Source: Piscicola geometra (Eukaryota > Annelida > Clitellata > Hirudinida > Piscicolidae). From it: 64,000 bases of DNA. Position numbers and translations under genes: made by a program. Position 1 is the stretch's first letter; every line of letters begins with the position of its first letter. The stretch is taken from NCBI GenBank assembly GCA_943735955.1, contig OX030960.1:7073351-7137350 (forward strand), written 5' to 3'. The notes below the pieces were generated by a model, which worked only from the letters and a program-made list of their open reading frames with translations, searched no databases and was not told the DNA's origin. Of this stretch, positions 1 to 18,731 are shown piece after piece.

Positions 1-228
1 AATAATCATATGAATATAATGCTAAAAAGCGGTATCATCACCATAATGAAGACATAGATATGCATTGTAAACGTCTTACTAGAAAAATGTAACACTTCAA
101 CACTTTATTAATAATAAAAAAAATTAAAGTTTCATTAGTTAAAATTGAGAACCCGCCAAACATTATTTATTAAATGTTAATTAACTGCGGAAAATATAAA
201 GATAAAGCCAAACTTCACGATTTGCCGC

Positions 229-8093
<7,865 letters not shown>

Positions 8094-8099
<6 letters not shown>

Positions 8100-8608
8100 T
8101 CATATATATTATATGTTGATTGTGTGAAAAAAAACAAATTTTATTGAAATTTAACGATTTTATCTCATGTTTTTATTAAGTGGTAGAATCAAATGTTGAA
8201 ATTTTAAAATGCGTAAAAAAAAAGAAAAAAAAAGAAATTCAATATTTTTTTTGTTGATTACATTCATTAAAAGTGTTTTCTGTTTGTATTTAATTTTTGA
8301 CATTTTTGTCACATTTATTAAACTTTTTTCTTTTTTTCTTTTTATTTTGCCTTAAAAATCGAGAATTACTTATTTTTTATTTTAAACAAATAAATTCCAT
8401 TCATATATATTATATGTTGATTGTGTGAAAAAAAAACAAATTTTATTGAAATTTAACGATTTTATCTCATGTTTTATTAAGTGGTAGAATCCCTGTATGG
8501 TACATTCCAATGTTGAAATTTCAAGTGACGTAAAAAAACAGAAAAAAACTAAATTCTATTTTTAAAAAATTAATTTCGTTTATTTGTAGTGTTTCCTATT
8601 CGTAAAAA
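8094..8608. repeat. pair of direct repeats of about 200 bp upstream of UTP25 exon 8099-7787
   Basis: Copies at about 8094-8290 and 8394-8608 share the block starting ATTCCATTCATATATATTA and running through TTTATCTCATG...TTAAGTGGTAGAATC, then diverge gradually. The first copy includes the ATG at 8099 of UTP25. Between and beyond the copies (8291-8393, 8609-8900) I see only AT-rich sequence. Confidence 0.85.
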
Positions 8609-8929
8609 TAAAAAAAATAAAAATTTCTTGAGGTAAATTCCCCGTATGGTAGATTTAAAGTATGGTTTATTTAAACTAGGTAGTCGCACGGCTCTTTAAA
8701 TATGCTAATTTTCAGGCTGTAGGTTCAAGCGCTTTTTATGTGATCCCATATTAAAAGCATATCGAAACGTTCAGTAAATAAATATTGTGTTAACTTTTCT
8801 TTAAATGTTAAAAATAATAATTTTAGGTATTTAAAAAAAATTATTTCATACATTTTACATATTTACTTTTATAGTCTTTGTTTAGAGTCTTGCCTATATA
8901 TACAGCAACAAAAATCAATACCTAATAAG

Positions 8930-9088
8930 ATAAAGGTATTAGTAAAAAAATATGAAAAATTTATAAGAAGACAAAAAGAATTGGCTCTAATTAAATTTGG
9001 AAGTGTTTTTGATATTACAAAAAAAGATGGCATCTGGTTGGCAACTGAAGATAAAGAATTCTATGAAATGCAGGTTAAATCAAAATGA
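8930..9088 (+). pseudogene. fragment of a transposon-type reading frame
   Basis: About 50 codons are open before a TGA, including FDITKKDGIWLATEDKEFYE. This resembles the 'LFDI...EEDKEF' tail found in many repetitive invertebrate proteins of transposon origin. No start, no partner domains and no flanking ends were found. The surrounding 8.6-10.0 kb is AT-rich with no other convincing gene. The family is not identified. Confidence 0.3.
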
Positions 9089-10096
9089 ATAGTTAGTTAT
9101 GCAACATAAATAAATAAGTTCATCCATCAAAAGTTGTTGTAGAAAATACTCTAAGAAGTAGTTAAAAAAGAAATGTAGAATGTGAAACTGCTTCCAATAT
9201 ATCAGAAAATTCAGAAACTTTTGAGTTGATAATGATGACTAAATATACTACCGAAACTCTGGCTAAAAAAGAGAACTTAATTTTTACCTGCAGAGTTCCT
9301 ATAGTGAAACAGAATAATTAACACTCCTTTAAATTAGCATTTTTGAAGAATGGGTGATAAAAATAAATAAAGTTTAAAAGTGCTCAAAAAATCATTTTTT
9401 ATTAAACAAATGATTATAATGTGTTATATCATTCAACTACTATTTTATATCAAATTTTTACCATGTTACCATATTTCAAAAATAGTATTGTGAGTTGTTG
9501 GTGGTTTTTTAAATAAATTCCTATATGGCGTTTTATTAAAGTTTTTGCATCTTTTATAAATAGAGGAATATGAGGCTGCTGAAATGTCATAATCCTTATA
9601 TACATAAAGTGAGATAAAAGGCATAAGCAATGAGTTTGTTTCAAATGTGCAATAATGTTAATAGTTGCAAAAAAATGATAATTAATTTATATTACTGAGC
9701 ATCCTATGTTTGAAGAAACTTGAGCTCACAAAACAACTCATGTAGACATACTTGATGGTTTGTTCTTAAAGTCGAGCAGCAGCTGGTCATAGCTGCTCAA
9801 ATCCACATGTTCTTCCTATCAATTATTTCACTGAAGTTAAAACCTACTTATCATAGCAGAGAAAGAGTATTAATATAAAAAGAGAAAGACTTACAATTTC
9901 TGTTTCATCAAAGCTGTCATCCCTGTATTGTTTTTGGACAAAAATTTGGATTGTCAATCATTTAGGTCTTTTTGTGGAATAAACGGTTTTGGGTATAATA
10001 TATTAAAATTTTAGAATCTAAAGTCTAAATAAAAATTAAATTTAATTAATTAGAATGTTTTTAGTGCAAATGTTGGTTGTTTTGAATCTGTCGAGA

Positions 10097-10279
10097 ATGG
10101 CCGCAGCAGACCAAGATGGCCGCAGGGAATCAAAGCGCTCAAGGAGAAAGCTTTCCATAGCAGCAGCAGTACCAGCGTTGGCAAAGACTTCTCCTTCACC
10201 CTCTTTCGCAGCCTCGGCACCAGTGGCAAGACAGAAAATTGAGAAGAATGATGATTGTGTTTTGAGGATGATGTGGTAA
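10097..10279 (+). other. coding-like GC-richer segment, strand unresolved
   Basis: This stretch is much less AT-rich than its surroundings. On plus it gives a basic Ala/Ser-rich peptide from ATG 10097 (MAAADQDGRRESKRSRRKLS...) to a stop at 10279. On minus, two frames are also open; one follows an acceptor (CCACAG), is Glu/Ala-rich and would fit phase 0 after the candidate exon at 10776-10684. I recognise no family. It could be a 5' TET exon, an early UTP25 exon, or a transposon scrap. Confidence 0.3.
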
Positions 10280-10490
10280 TGATTGTGCTGTGGTATGAGT
10301 GTTGGTATTGTGGTGATGAAAGAATTTTTTATTTATGGTGATAGTGATTTTTTGGCGGTGATTGTCATGGTGGGGTGGGTGAGGTTGGATTATTGAGGTT
10401 GATCGTGTGTTTATATATATATTTTAATTTATATATATACATATATTGGTAATGGTCTAAAAACCGTTTTATTTAACAAATTTATTTGAA

Positions 10491-10560
10491 GAGCGCCTTT
10501 GTTCACTTAGTAAAGGGCGCTATACAAATCATTAGTGATTGATTGATGATTGATTTAGTA
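10491..10560 (+). mobile_element. SINE 3' end with GCGCTATACAAATC tail
   Basis: The segment GAGCGCCTTTGTTCACTTAG...GGCGCTATACAAATCATTAGTGATTGATTGATG matches, in reverse orientation, a copy at 35735-35848. The conserved block followed by an ATTG tail is typical of SINE ends. Only the tail region is present here. Confidence 0.6.
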
Positions 10561-10683
10561 ACTATATCAATTTTGAAAATAGGATAATACATATAGAGTA
10601 CTCTATAATATATTATACATTATAGTATATTCTAGGTTTTTTATTAAGTAAATCATTAATCATTTATTCAAAGATGAAGGTAC

Positions 10684-10776
10684 CCACTTAGGCTGTGTCC
10701 ATTTAGGTTTTTTAGCATGTGTACTTTTATTTTGAGAATTTCGTTTTTTGGAGTTTTTATGGCCACCACGAGGCAT
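10684..10776 (-). CDS. possible 5' coding exon of UTP25 (basic N-terminus)
   Basis: An ATG opens a very basic 31-codon segment beginning MPRGGHKNSKKRNS and ending at a GTACCT donor after TGG (phase 0). It lies upstream of UTP25 on the same strand, and UTP25 orthologues begin with a short basic stretch. The next recognised exon has an acceptor that would need phase 1, so either one more exon is missing or this belongs to another gene. The link is inference from position, strand and composition. Confidence 0.35.
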
Positions 10777-11527
10777 GGCAACTTTTGAAAATTACAAAAT
10801 AAAATATATTGTAATAAAACGTGCAAATTTAAGTTTTAAAACTCAAAATAATTTTATCTTTTTACTTTTAGCTCAAACCTTAACTGTAAATTTAAAAGTG
10901 AATAGAAGCTAATAATTATTATATCCACACACAAAATACATTTCAATAAATATTTTTCACAATTTAAATTTTAATGTTTCAATTTTTTTTTATTTCAACT
11001 TTTATTCTATTCTAATAGCACTCATTACATTGGTTTCAACATTTTTTTCGTTATGTCAATGGACTCTCTTACAAAGACATATGAATTTTGCTAGATCAGA
11101 GAACGTTTTGCAAAATGCAATCAGTCTATTTTGTAATCCTAATTGCTATTTATAATATAATGTATTTATGCGCGAAGTTTAAATGTTTTCAGGGCTGAAT
11201 ATTTTTCTTGGTTATTATTTGGAAAAATGAATTAGATTATGATTGAAAAAATGTGAAATTTTATAAATGCAGTTTTTATGCAATAAAAAACGGGAAATAA
11301 TAAGCTATTTTTATCTAGCTTGATAGTTTTGCTTTCACTGTAGAACAATTGCAATTATAAGATTATCATATCCAGAAAATAAAGAAAACATATGTGATTG
11401 TGTATAATGTATATGAAGATACTAATTGATTTTTTAATAAATTATTTATGAATTTGATACTTGCAATAAAGCAGAAATAATACCAATTGTTTTAACAGTA
11501 TTTCTAAGAGATACTAAAAAAGTCATA

Positions 11528-13867
11528 ATGAATTCACAAGCTAATTCTTTTAATAGTGACCAGCTTCATCCATATCAATTCTTTTTCAACACACTGCCTA
11601 AACTAGAGAAAACACTGCAAAACAACAATGCAAGCAATGAAACAAATCTAAAATTTAACATTATTAATGACAACTCAGAAAAAAATTATGAAAAGATTAC
11701 ATCATTTTATTCCAAAAAAAAGAACATTGCCCTTAATGTAGTTAAGAAATATGCCCCATCAACTTCATTTTACACCAATCTCAGCCATAAAATCACATCT
11801 CAAGATGTTTGTGATGAACCCCTACAAAGGGAACCTCTTTTTAAGATGCCTCCACACCACATCACTCTCTACAAACCTGTTCACAAACCCCTCTTCCACA
11901 GCCCTAATAACATCTATCCCAATGATGCAGTTAAAGCTGAAGGTTGTTATGCTACCAATGCTAAGGAAGTGTCTGTGTGGAGCAGTAACACCAACAAAGA
12001 CAATGAGATTCCATTGGGATCTCTTCCACTCAATTGTCCGACCACTTTCAGTCCAGCAGTCAACTTCACTGCAGTTAAACATTTACACCACTCTATTCTT
12101 CCCCATCAAGCAATCCAATCTGACAAGATGAACAACAAAAATTATATTTTCACGAATAATATCAGCAATAACCATAATAATAGTTTCACAAATATTAACA
12201 ACAATTACAATTATAATAGTTTCGCAAATAATAACTACAATAATAATAATAATAATATCAACAACAATTATAATAATAGTTTTACGAGTAACAACAACAA
12301 TAATAATAATAGTTTCATAAATAATAGAAACAACAATCATTATAATATTAATATCGACCACACGCACAATAACACCCTCAACAAGTATCAATTAAATGAC
12401 AATAGTCATTCTTTCCATGGTTTTATAGATGTGCATGGTGGTAGGGAGGTACATAGGGAGGCTAAAGGAGAGGTACATAGGGAGATACATAGAGAGGTAC
12501 ATAGGGAGGCTAATAGAGAGGTACATAGGGAGATACATAGAGAGGTACATAGGGAGGCTAATGGAGAGATACATAGAGAGGTACATGGTGTGGCATTGAA
12601 TGACAATTACAAATACAACAGTGTTAATCATCTTTCTAATGCCACCAACAACAAAACAAAAGATAGCAGTTATGATAACCTGAGTTATGATCTCAACGAC
12701 AAATCAAATGACAACAACGACAACAACAACCTCTACATCTTTCCTCCATGCCACTGCAACCCACCAAGTTCGAAAATGTTGATGTGCTTTTGATGGGACG
12801 ATTCTCTTTGTTTAATACGATGAACGGGTAGCCGAGTGTGTAACATCTCTCGGCTTGACCAGCAGTTAATGGTTCGAGTGCAACCGATGCCCTGGTAGCC
12901 CATAGACGCAAATAAAAATTTCGGGTTAATCGCCACTATAACAATGCTAGTAATTATGATTTCATTTTCATAAATATTTTATCACAGCACATTTTAAATA
13001 GCTTGGATTTTTCAATTTATTTTTTCCTTCACCAACCACCACCTCAAACATCCCATGACCACTCTACAATCACCACACAACCACCACACAACTACCTCAA
13101 AACCACCAAATAATCACCACACACACAGGCACCACCACACAACCAAAAAAACCACTACAATCACCACACAACTACCAAACTTAACCCATCAAACCCCCCC
13201 CCCACATACACCAACCACCCCCCCCCCCCCCTCCACCCCCCACCAGGACCATACGACGAATCAATAGACGGCCCCTACTACAGTCAACTCGGCGTGGGTG
13301 CTTCTGTGGAGGAGGTAAGGGCAATGATGGGCCAACGCTTTGGTCTGGAGGCTGGTCAGGTGAGGGTGGAGAGGTTGAGGTACACTCCGAGAGAGGGGAA
13401 GAATTCGCAAGGGTGTCCAGTGGCTAAGTGGGTGAGTTATTACTGTTATTATTATTATTATTATTATATTTAGTATTATTAATATTATCTTTTTCATGTA
13501 TCAATTTGTGTGGATGGACTTTAGTTTTCTCAAATACTTTGTTATATAAATTTTCCTATTTGTTAATCAGTTTCATGGAGGTTCACTTCATAGCTGAAAA
13601 AGTAAATGAATGTAGAATAAATCATCATCATAATCACCAATCATCTTTAATCATCATCATCATCATCTTTTTCATCATCATCACCACGCCCTTGATAAGC
13701 GACGCCCACTGCACACACACAGGTGTTACGCAGGGCTAGTGAGAAGGTGTTGGTGTTGGTGAAGCAAGTGGCACATCATCACTGCAACAACTGCACCATC
13801 GTCGTAGCGATTTGTATGTGGGAAGGTCTGCCCGATGCTAGCACTGTCCCTCTCTATGACTACCTAA

Positions 13868-13939
<72 letters not shown>

Positions 13940-15835
13940 GCGTTTGTGTTTGTAACATGTGTTCCACACTACAGGATGTCCTTCCCAAGTATGGCGAAGT
14001 GTCAGAGAGGAAGTGTGGCACCAACAGCGCGTCAGTGTCTTCTTTCAACCCTCATCTTCTTTTTTTCATTTCCATCCTTCCTTCATCATACTTTTTATCT
14101 TTAACTCCAACATTCTCATTCTTTGTTTCTATCAACATCACCACCACTACTATAATCATCACTACCACCATCATCATCATCGCCAAAACTATCATTATCA
14201 TCACTAAAACTATCATTATCATCACAAACATCACCATCATCAAAACCACCACCAATATCATCATCATCATCACCACCACCACCATCATCATCAGGAGGAC
14301 TTGCGTATGTCAGGGTGATGAGGATTCAGGGGGTGCGTCTTTCAGCTTCGGCTGCTCGTGGAGCATGTACTACAATGGCTGCAAGTTCGCTAGGTAGTCA
14401 CTCATGCCTTTTTTACAAATAAAATTTGATTATAATAAAAATAATGGTTTTAATTTATATTAATTTTATTCTAGTAAGAATTAACTCTACTTATAATAAT
14501 GGTTTTTATTATTATTATTAATATTATTATTAATTTCATTTTAATCATAATTAGTTTTAATTATATCACTAATTATAATTGTCACTTATTATCGGCATCA
14601 CCACCACAGGTCACGCAACGCCAATAAGTTTCGCCTCCACAGCAAGCAACCTGAAGAGGTTGGTGTACTTTAATGCACTGTCTCATGCTTTGTTCTAAGA
14701 CAACTCTCCATTCGAATAACAACCAATCTATGAGAGTCATTGTTATTACTTTATTCAACTTCATTTATGGGGGGTGTAAATAGGGTATGGAGTAAGTCGT
14801 ATTTTCATTTATAAATCATTTGGATTTTATAATCAAAAATTATTTTATAAAAACTGTTTAAGATATAAGTTTAATATCTTTTTTTATGAAATTTGTATTT
14901 TTTGTTTTATTCATTCAAAATAAACTCTCAGGAAAAGGTTTTGGCTCACTTCCTTCAAACCATCGCAACGCTGGTCTCCCCTATCTTCAAAATGGCCGCT
15001 CCTGAGGCTTACAAAAACCAGGTCTTCGATTTTAAAACTTCAGAATCTCTTTAAAGCATCCTAATCATCCCAACCCAACCACCACAACCATCCCATCCCA
15101 GCCACCACGACCATCCCATCCCAATTTACCACAACCATCCAATCATAATAACTACAACCATCCCATCCCAGCCACTACAACCATCCTATCCAAATAACCA
15201 CTATAACCATGCCATCCCAACCACTACAATCATCCCATTCCAACCACAACCAATCCAACCCAACCATCAAAATCATCCCAACCCAACCATCCCACTCACC
15301 ACCACAACCAACCCAACCACCACAACCAACCCAAGCATCCTATCCCAACAACCACAACCAACCATTGGCAAGGTGAAGCACGAGAGGGAGGCTAGCGATT
15401 GTCGCCTAGGCTACAAGGAGGGGAGGCCATGGTCGGGCGTGACGTCAGTGGTCGACTTTTGCACGCACGCGCACAAGGACACCAACAACATGCACCACGG
15501 AGCTACCACTGTGGGTGGTGTTGTGTTGTTGTGTTGGGGAGGGGTTGTTGTGTTGGGGAGGAGGTGTGGTGACGTGTTGGAGACGGGGGTGTCAAGAGAA
15601 AGAAGGTGTGGTATAAGAGAGAGAGAGTGTGGTACAGAAGAGAGGGTGGAATGGGAAAAAAGAAGGGGGTATTGAGAGTAGTTACAACGAAGATAGTCAA
15701 TATTTATTATAGAGTGATAATGACGATAATGGCTTTATAAATGATTATACAAATAAAATATTTGTATTAAAATAAAAAATAAATAAATTTAACTTATAAC
15801 TGCATTACTATAGCACCAGCACTGGCACACCCCCA

Positions 15836-15878
<43 letters not shown>

Positions 15879-17635
15879 ACAAACACACACATACACACAC
15901 ACACGCACAGGTCCTTACACTGACGAAGCACAGGGGCAGTGGCAAGGGCGAAGACGAACAATTACACGTGCTCCCCTCCTACCTGCTGCAAGACGCGCCA
16001 GAGAACAGGCCAGGAGTGGAGGTCCTTAAGGCGTGTCCAACCTTCCTGAGGGTCCGGAGACAGCCCTTTGTGTGCAAGAGCAGGCTCCGTGCAGTGCAGA
16101 TGCAGCGAAGGAAGAAGATGCTGAGGGAGGAGGGTGGAGGAGGGATGATTTCAGGGTGTGTCATTAAGAGACCTAGGTTGATTAGTGGTGTGGTTTCTGG
16201 CAGGAAACGAGGTAGACCACCTAAAAGAGCAGTTGAGGAATCTTCTGTAGTTTTGGTTGGGTCTGCCGAATCTGCTTCTTCTCAACACTCTAGTAGCCAT
16301 CATCCCCAGCAGCCCCTTCTCCATCGTGCCTTCGACACAAGTTTTCCTTTTCCAACTTCATCACAACACCATAATGCTGCAAACCAGTTGCCATCATTAT
16401 CTTGTTCAGCCAATCAAGCTCTTAACGCACCCCTTCTTCCTTCATCCCTACCTCTTCCTCCACCTTCTTTCTTCTTCAAAAGCAACTTTGGTGATTCCTT
16501 TAAAAGCAATCTTGGTGATTTCTATGAAAGCAAAGCCTGCCTGAACAACCACCATGAACCATCCAAACCACTTGCTGAAACCCTTCTTCTCACTCGTCAA
16601 GCTGTTCCTGCGGCTCCTGGAACCTTTAACACGATCAAGTTTTATGGGTGCAAAACCGCACCAGGCCAGCCTTCCGCGATGCAATCACATGCAACTCTTG
16701 CCTCACAGCATAAAACTTTACTGAATTTACCGGCAACTCCATCAACCCTCCGATCAACTCACCAATCAGCGACCCATCAATTAACAAACCATCAATCCGC
16801 TCCTGTCTTTCACATCGATCATTCCATCACCAAAACGAACTCAACTACCACACCAAACACCACTATTTTAAAATCCTTCTCATCCATCCAACATGCACGA
16901 CCACCTACTCCCCTTCCACAACCAAGCCTCCCCGACTCCATCAGCATCTCTCAAACACACAACACCTCCATGTCTCTCAATCCACAAGTAGGCGGCTTCA
17001 CTGGCCTCCCATCCCATCCCATCAGCAATTATTGGATGCATCATCAGCATAGAAATCCTTGCGACAACAATCTCCAATTCAACAACTACAACAACAACCA
17101 CACAAACAATCAAATGCACTACGACAAACTTACTCATAACGCAGTATCATCATCAACATCAACACCATCATCAACACCATCATCATCATCATCATCATCA
17201 CCATCATCATTATTCTCTTCCACATCCTCCACACCATCACCAATACCCATCACCTCAATCCAACAAGAGCAAACACAGCACATATTCACGACGAACGCCG
17301 AGGTCTTCAGCGACGGCAGCATGGGAGGGGTGGCGCTAGCGTTGAGTCATGGTTCGCTACTCTTCGAGGTCGCCAAGCGGGAGTTGCACGCCACCACGCC
17401 GCTCAAAAAGCCCTCCAGGAGCGAACCTACCCGCATCTCGATCGTCTTCTACCAACACAAGAACCTCAACAGGCCGTGTCATGGAAGAGAGGAGTACGAG
17501 AAGAAGAGGCAGCAGAGAGAGAGGGAGAAGCTGGAGAGAGAGGAGGAGGAGGAGGAGGTGAGGAGGAGAGAAAGTGAGAGGATGAGAAATGAGTGGGGTT
17601 TATTCGGAGGCAATGGTGTAGTTGCATTGGTTTGA
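11528..17635 (+). CDS. TET: TET-family 5-methylcytosine dioxygenase
   Basis: Fe(II)/2-oxoglutarate enzyme that oxidises 5-methylcytosine in nuclear DNA. Exons: 11528-12767, 13247-13431, 13723-13869, 13975-14030, 14295-14393, 14610-14658, 14932-15021, 15373-15510, 15911-17635; 3729 nt, 1242 residues, phases consistent. Cys-rich blocks include [38 protein letters not shown] and [19 protein letters not shown]. The catalytic core has [15 protein letters not shown], then HKD (HxD iron ligands, 15472-15480), then DEQLHVLP. A low-complexity insert is followed by [19 protein letters not shown] (second iron His, 17348-17350) and EPTRIS, whose Arg and Ser bind 2-oxoglutarate. All ligands are kept. The insert holds an AT-hook. 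The first exon is Asn-rich. An upstream in-frame stop lies near 11440, but an acceptor (TTTTAACAG) lies just before the ATG, so earlier exons may exist. No CXXC finger was seen. A charged coiled coil ends the protein. Confidence 0.93.
12120..12360 (+). repeat. Asn-rich prion-like tract coded in the TET N-terminal exon
   Basis: AAT/AAC runs encode some 80 residues, mostly Asn, punctuated by the recurring motif N-S-F followed by A, T or I ([24 protein letters not shown]). It is in frame with the TET model, so it is coding sequence that has expanded by slippage. Confidence 0.8.
12441..12592 (+). repeat. 12-bp coding repeats giving (R-E-[VI]-H) array in TET
   Basis: Tandem units of the type GAGGTACATAGG / GAGATACATAGA / GAGGCTAATAGA encode alternating REVH, REIH and REAN tetrapeptides, about 13 units. 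The reading frame is uninterrupted. The array is charged, His-rich and has a strict four-residue period, likely helical. Confidence 0.85.
12821..12960 (+). mobile_element. tRNA-derived SINE, copy 1 (in TET intron 1)
   Basis: The head TGAACGGGTAGCCGAGT resembles a tRNA box A, and GGTTCGAGTGCAACC matches the box B consensus (GGTTCRANNCC). The body ends CGCCACTATAACAATGCTAGTAATTAT. The same parts in the same order occur at 61788-61979. It begins about 50 bp after the TET donor at 12767. The remaining intron (12961-13246) is A/C-rich and ends in a long C run before the acceptor. Confidence 0.75.
13870..13950. repeat. (GT)n microsatellite starting at a TET splice donor
   Basis: The donor of exon 13723-13869 is the first GT of the array, and the complete intron (13870-13974) is 105 bp, mostly GT repeat. 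Reading frames through it are artefacts. Confidence 0.95.
15834..15910. repeat. (CA)n microsatellite ending in a TET splice acceptor
   Basis: CA units run up to CACACGCACAG, the acceptor of the last TET exon at 15911, in place of a pyrimidine tract. Confidence 0.93.
16202..16231 (+). other. AT-hook coded in the TET low-complexity insert
   Basis: The residues [10 protein letters not shown] form a canonical GRP-core AT-hook with basic flanks, a minor-groove DNA-binding motif. It lies in the spacer between the two halves of the catalytic double-stranded beta-helix, where other TETs carry a long unstructured insert. Confidence 0.75.
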
Positions 17636-18731
17636 TTTACTGAGCAATATGTCGATGATGATGATGATAATGTTTCTCGCGATGATGATGATGACGCAAG
17701 TGAGAATTTGAGAAGTCATTTCTGGCTCTCATTCTAAGGACTATTGCTCTTTCTTTACTGTTTCATCACAGTATTTCTGCTGTTCAAGGCTTAGAGGTCC
17801 TATTTCAGAGGCAGCAGGTCTTTCACCGTCACATCACCTTTTAGATGTTTTTAAACTGGTTTGGTGTGTCAAGGCAGCAATTTTTTATCCGAATTATAGA
17901 TTTAGTTGACCAATTTTAGATGATTTTTATCAACAGTCCAATATGATACTTTTATTTTGTAATATTGTATTTAATTTGTTAACTTATTCGATCGACTTGT
18001 TTGGAATACTTATTTATGTTATAAACTTGTAAAAATATAATTTTCTAAATCTTCGTCATTTCTTCTCTAGTCACTATCGGATCTAAGATTCGAGTACTAA
18101 TGCTACTCTAATTAATGCTACTCAGTAGCATTATTAACTCCATATGAGATGCAATTTAGCTTGGTGATTCCAAAAGACATGTGTTCTTCGGAAATTTATT
18201 TCCTCGCTACACTCATCTCCATAATAGCACCTCTATTAGTGCTTGAGACAATATGTTATTTTCCGTGAAAGTTTCACAGAAATTAACAAAAAGGCTCTTC
18301 ATTTTTTAATTTCACTGAAGAAAACTCGCGATTTTTAAATTTTCGAATGATCATTGAAACTTCAGAAATTATAATGAAAAAATGAAGTTTAGTTTTTTAG
18401 TCTTTATTGGTAATTTGATTATAAGAAATGGACATTTTGTGAAAATGACAACATCGGGGTTTATTCTATTTTGTAAAAAATGTATTAAGCACCGCTCAAA
18501 ATCCGATACGTAATTCAAAAAAACAAATTTTAAAACCGTTTTAAATAATGGTTTTTATTTATCTACTTTTTCTACTCGCCAATGGTTAGATATATTTATA
18601 TTATGGAAGAATTGAAACTTCCCTTTATCGAATACATTTTTAAAGTAATTTTGATACTTAGATACAATTCAATCTTTCACTAAATCTTTTACGAAACTTG
18701 CTTATTTCATGAAACATTCTTTTTATTTTAG
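17636..18731. other. intergenic, AT-rich
   Basis: Between the TET stop and the first Apple-type exon. A short GAT run at 17650-17690 is the only repeat. The part from about 18345 onward is the outer end of the inverted repeat described at 22133-23222. The first exon (signal peptide) of the Apple-module gene should be here but I could not place it. Confidence 0.6.

Noticed and set aside
12821..12900. Functional tRNA gene
   Set aside because: Box A and box B are recognisable, but the cloverleaf arms do not pair properly and the SINE body follows directly.
14582..14764. Minus frame with a Cys-rich peptide ([15 protein letters not shown])
   Set aside because: It overlaps in antisense the short TET exon 14610-14658, which fits by phase and motif.
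18603..18644. ATG exon (MEELKLPFIEYIFK) as the start of the Apple-module gene
   Set aside because: The phase would fit the acceptor at 18732, but the peptide is a poor signal sequence and the inverted copy carries an indel there. Left unassigned.
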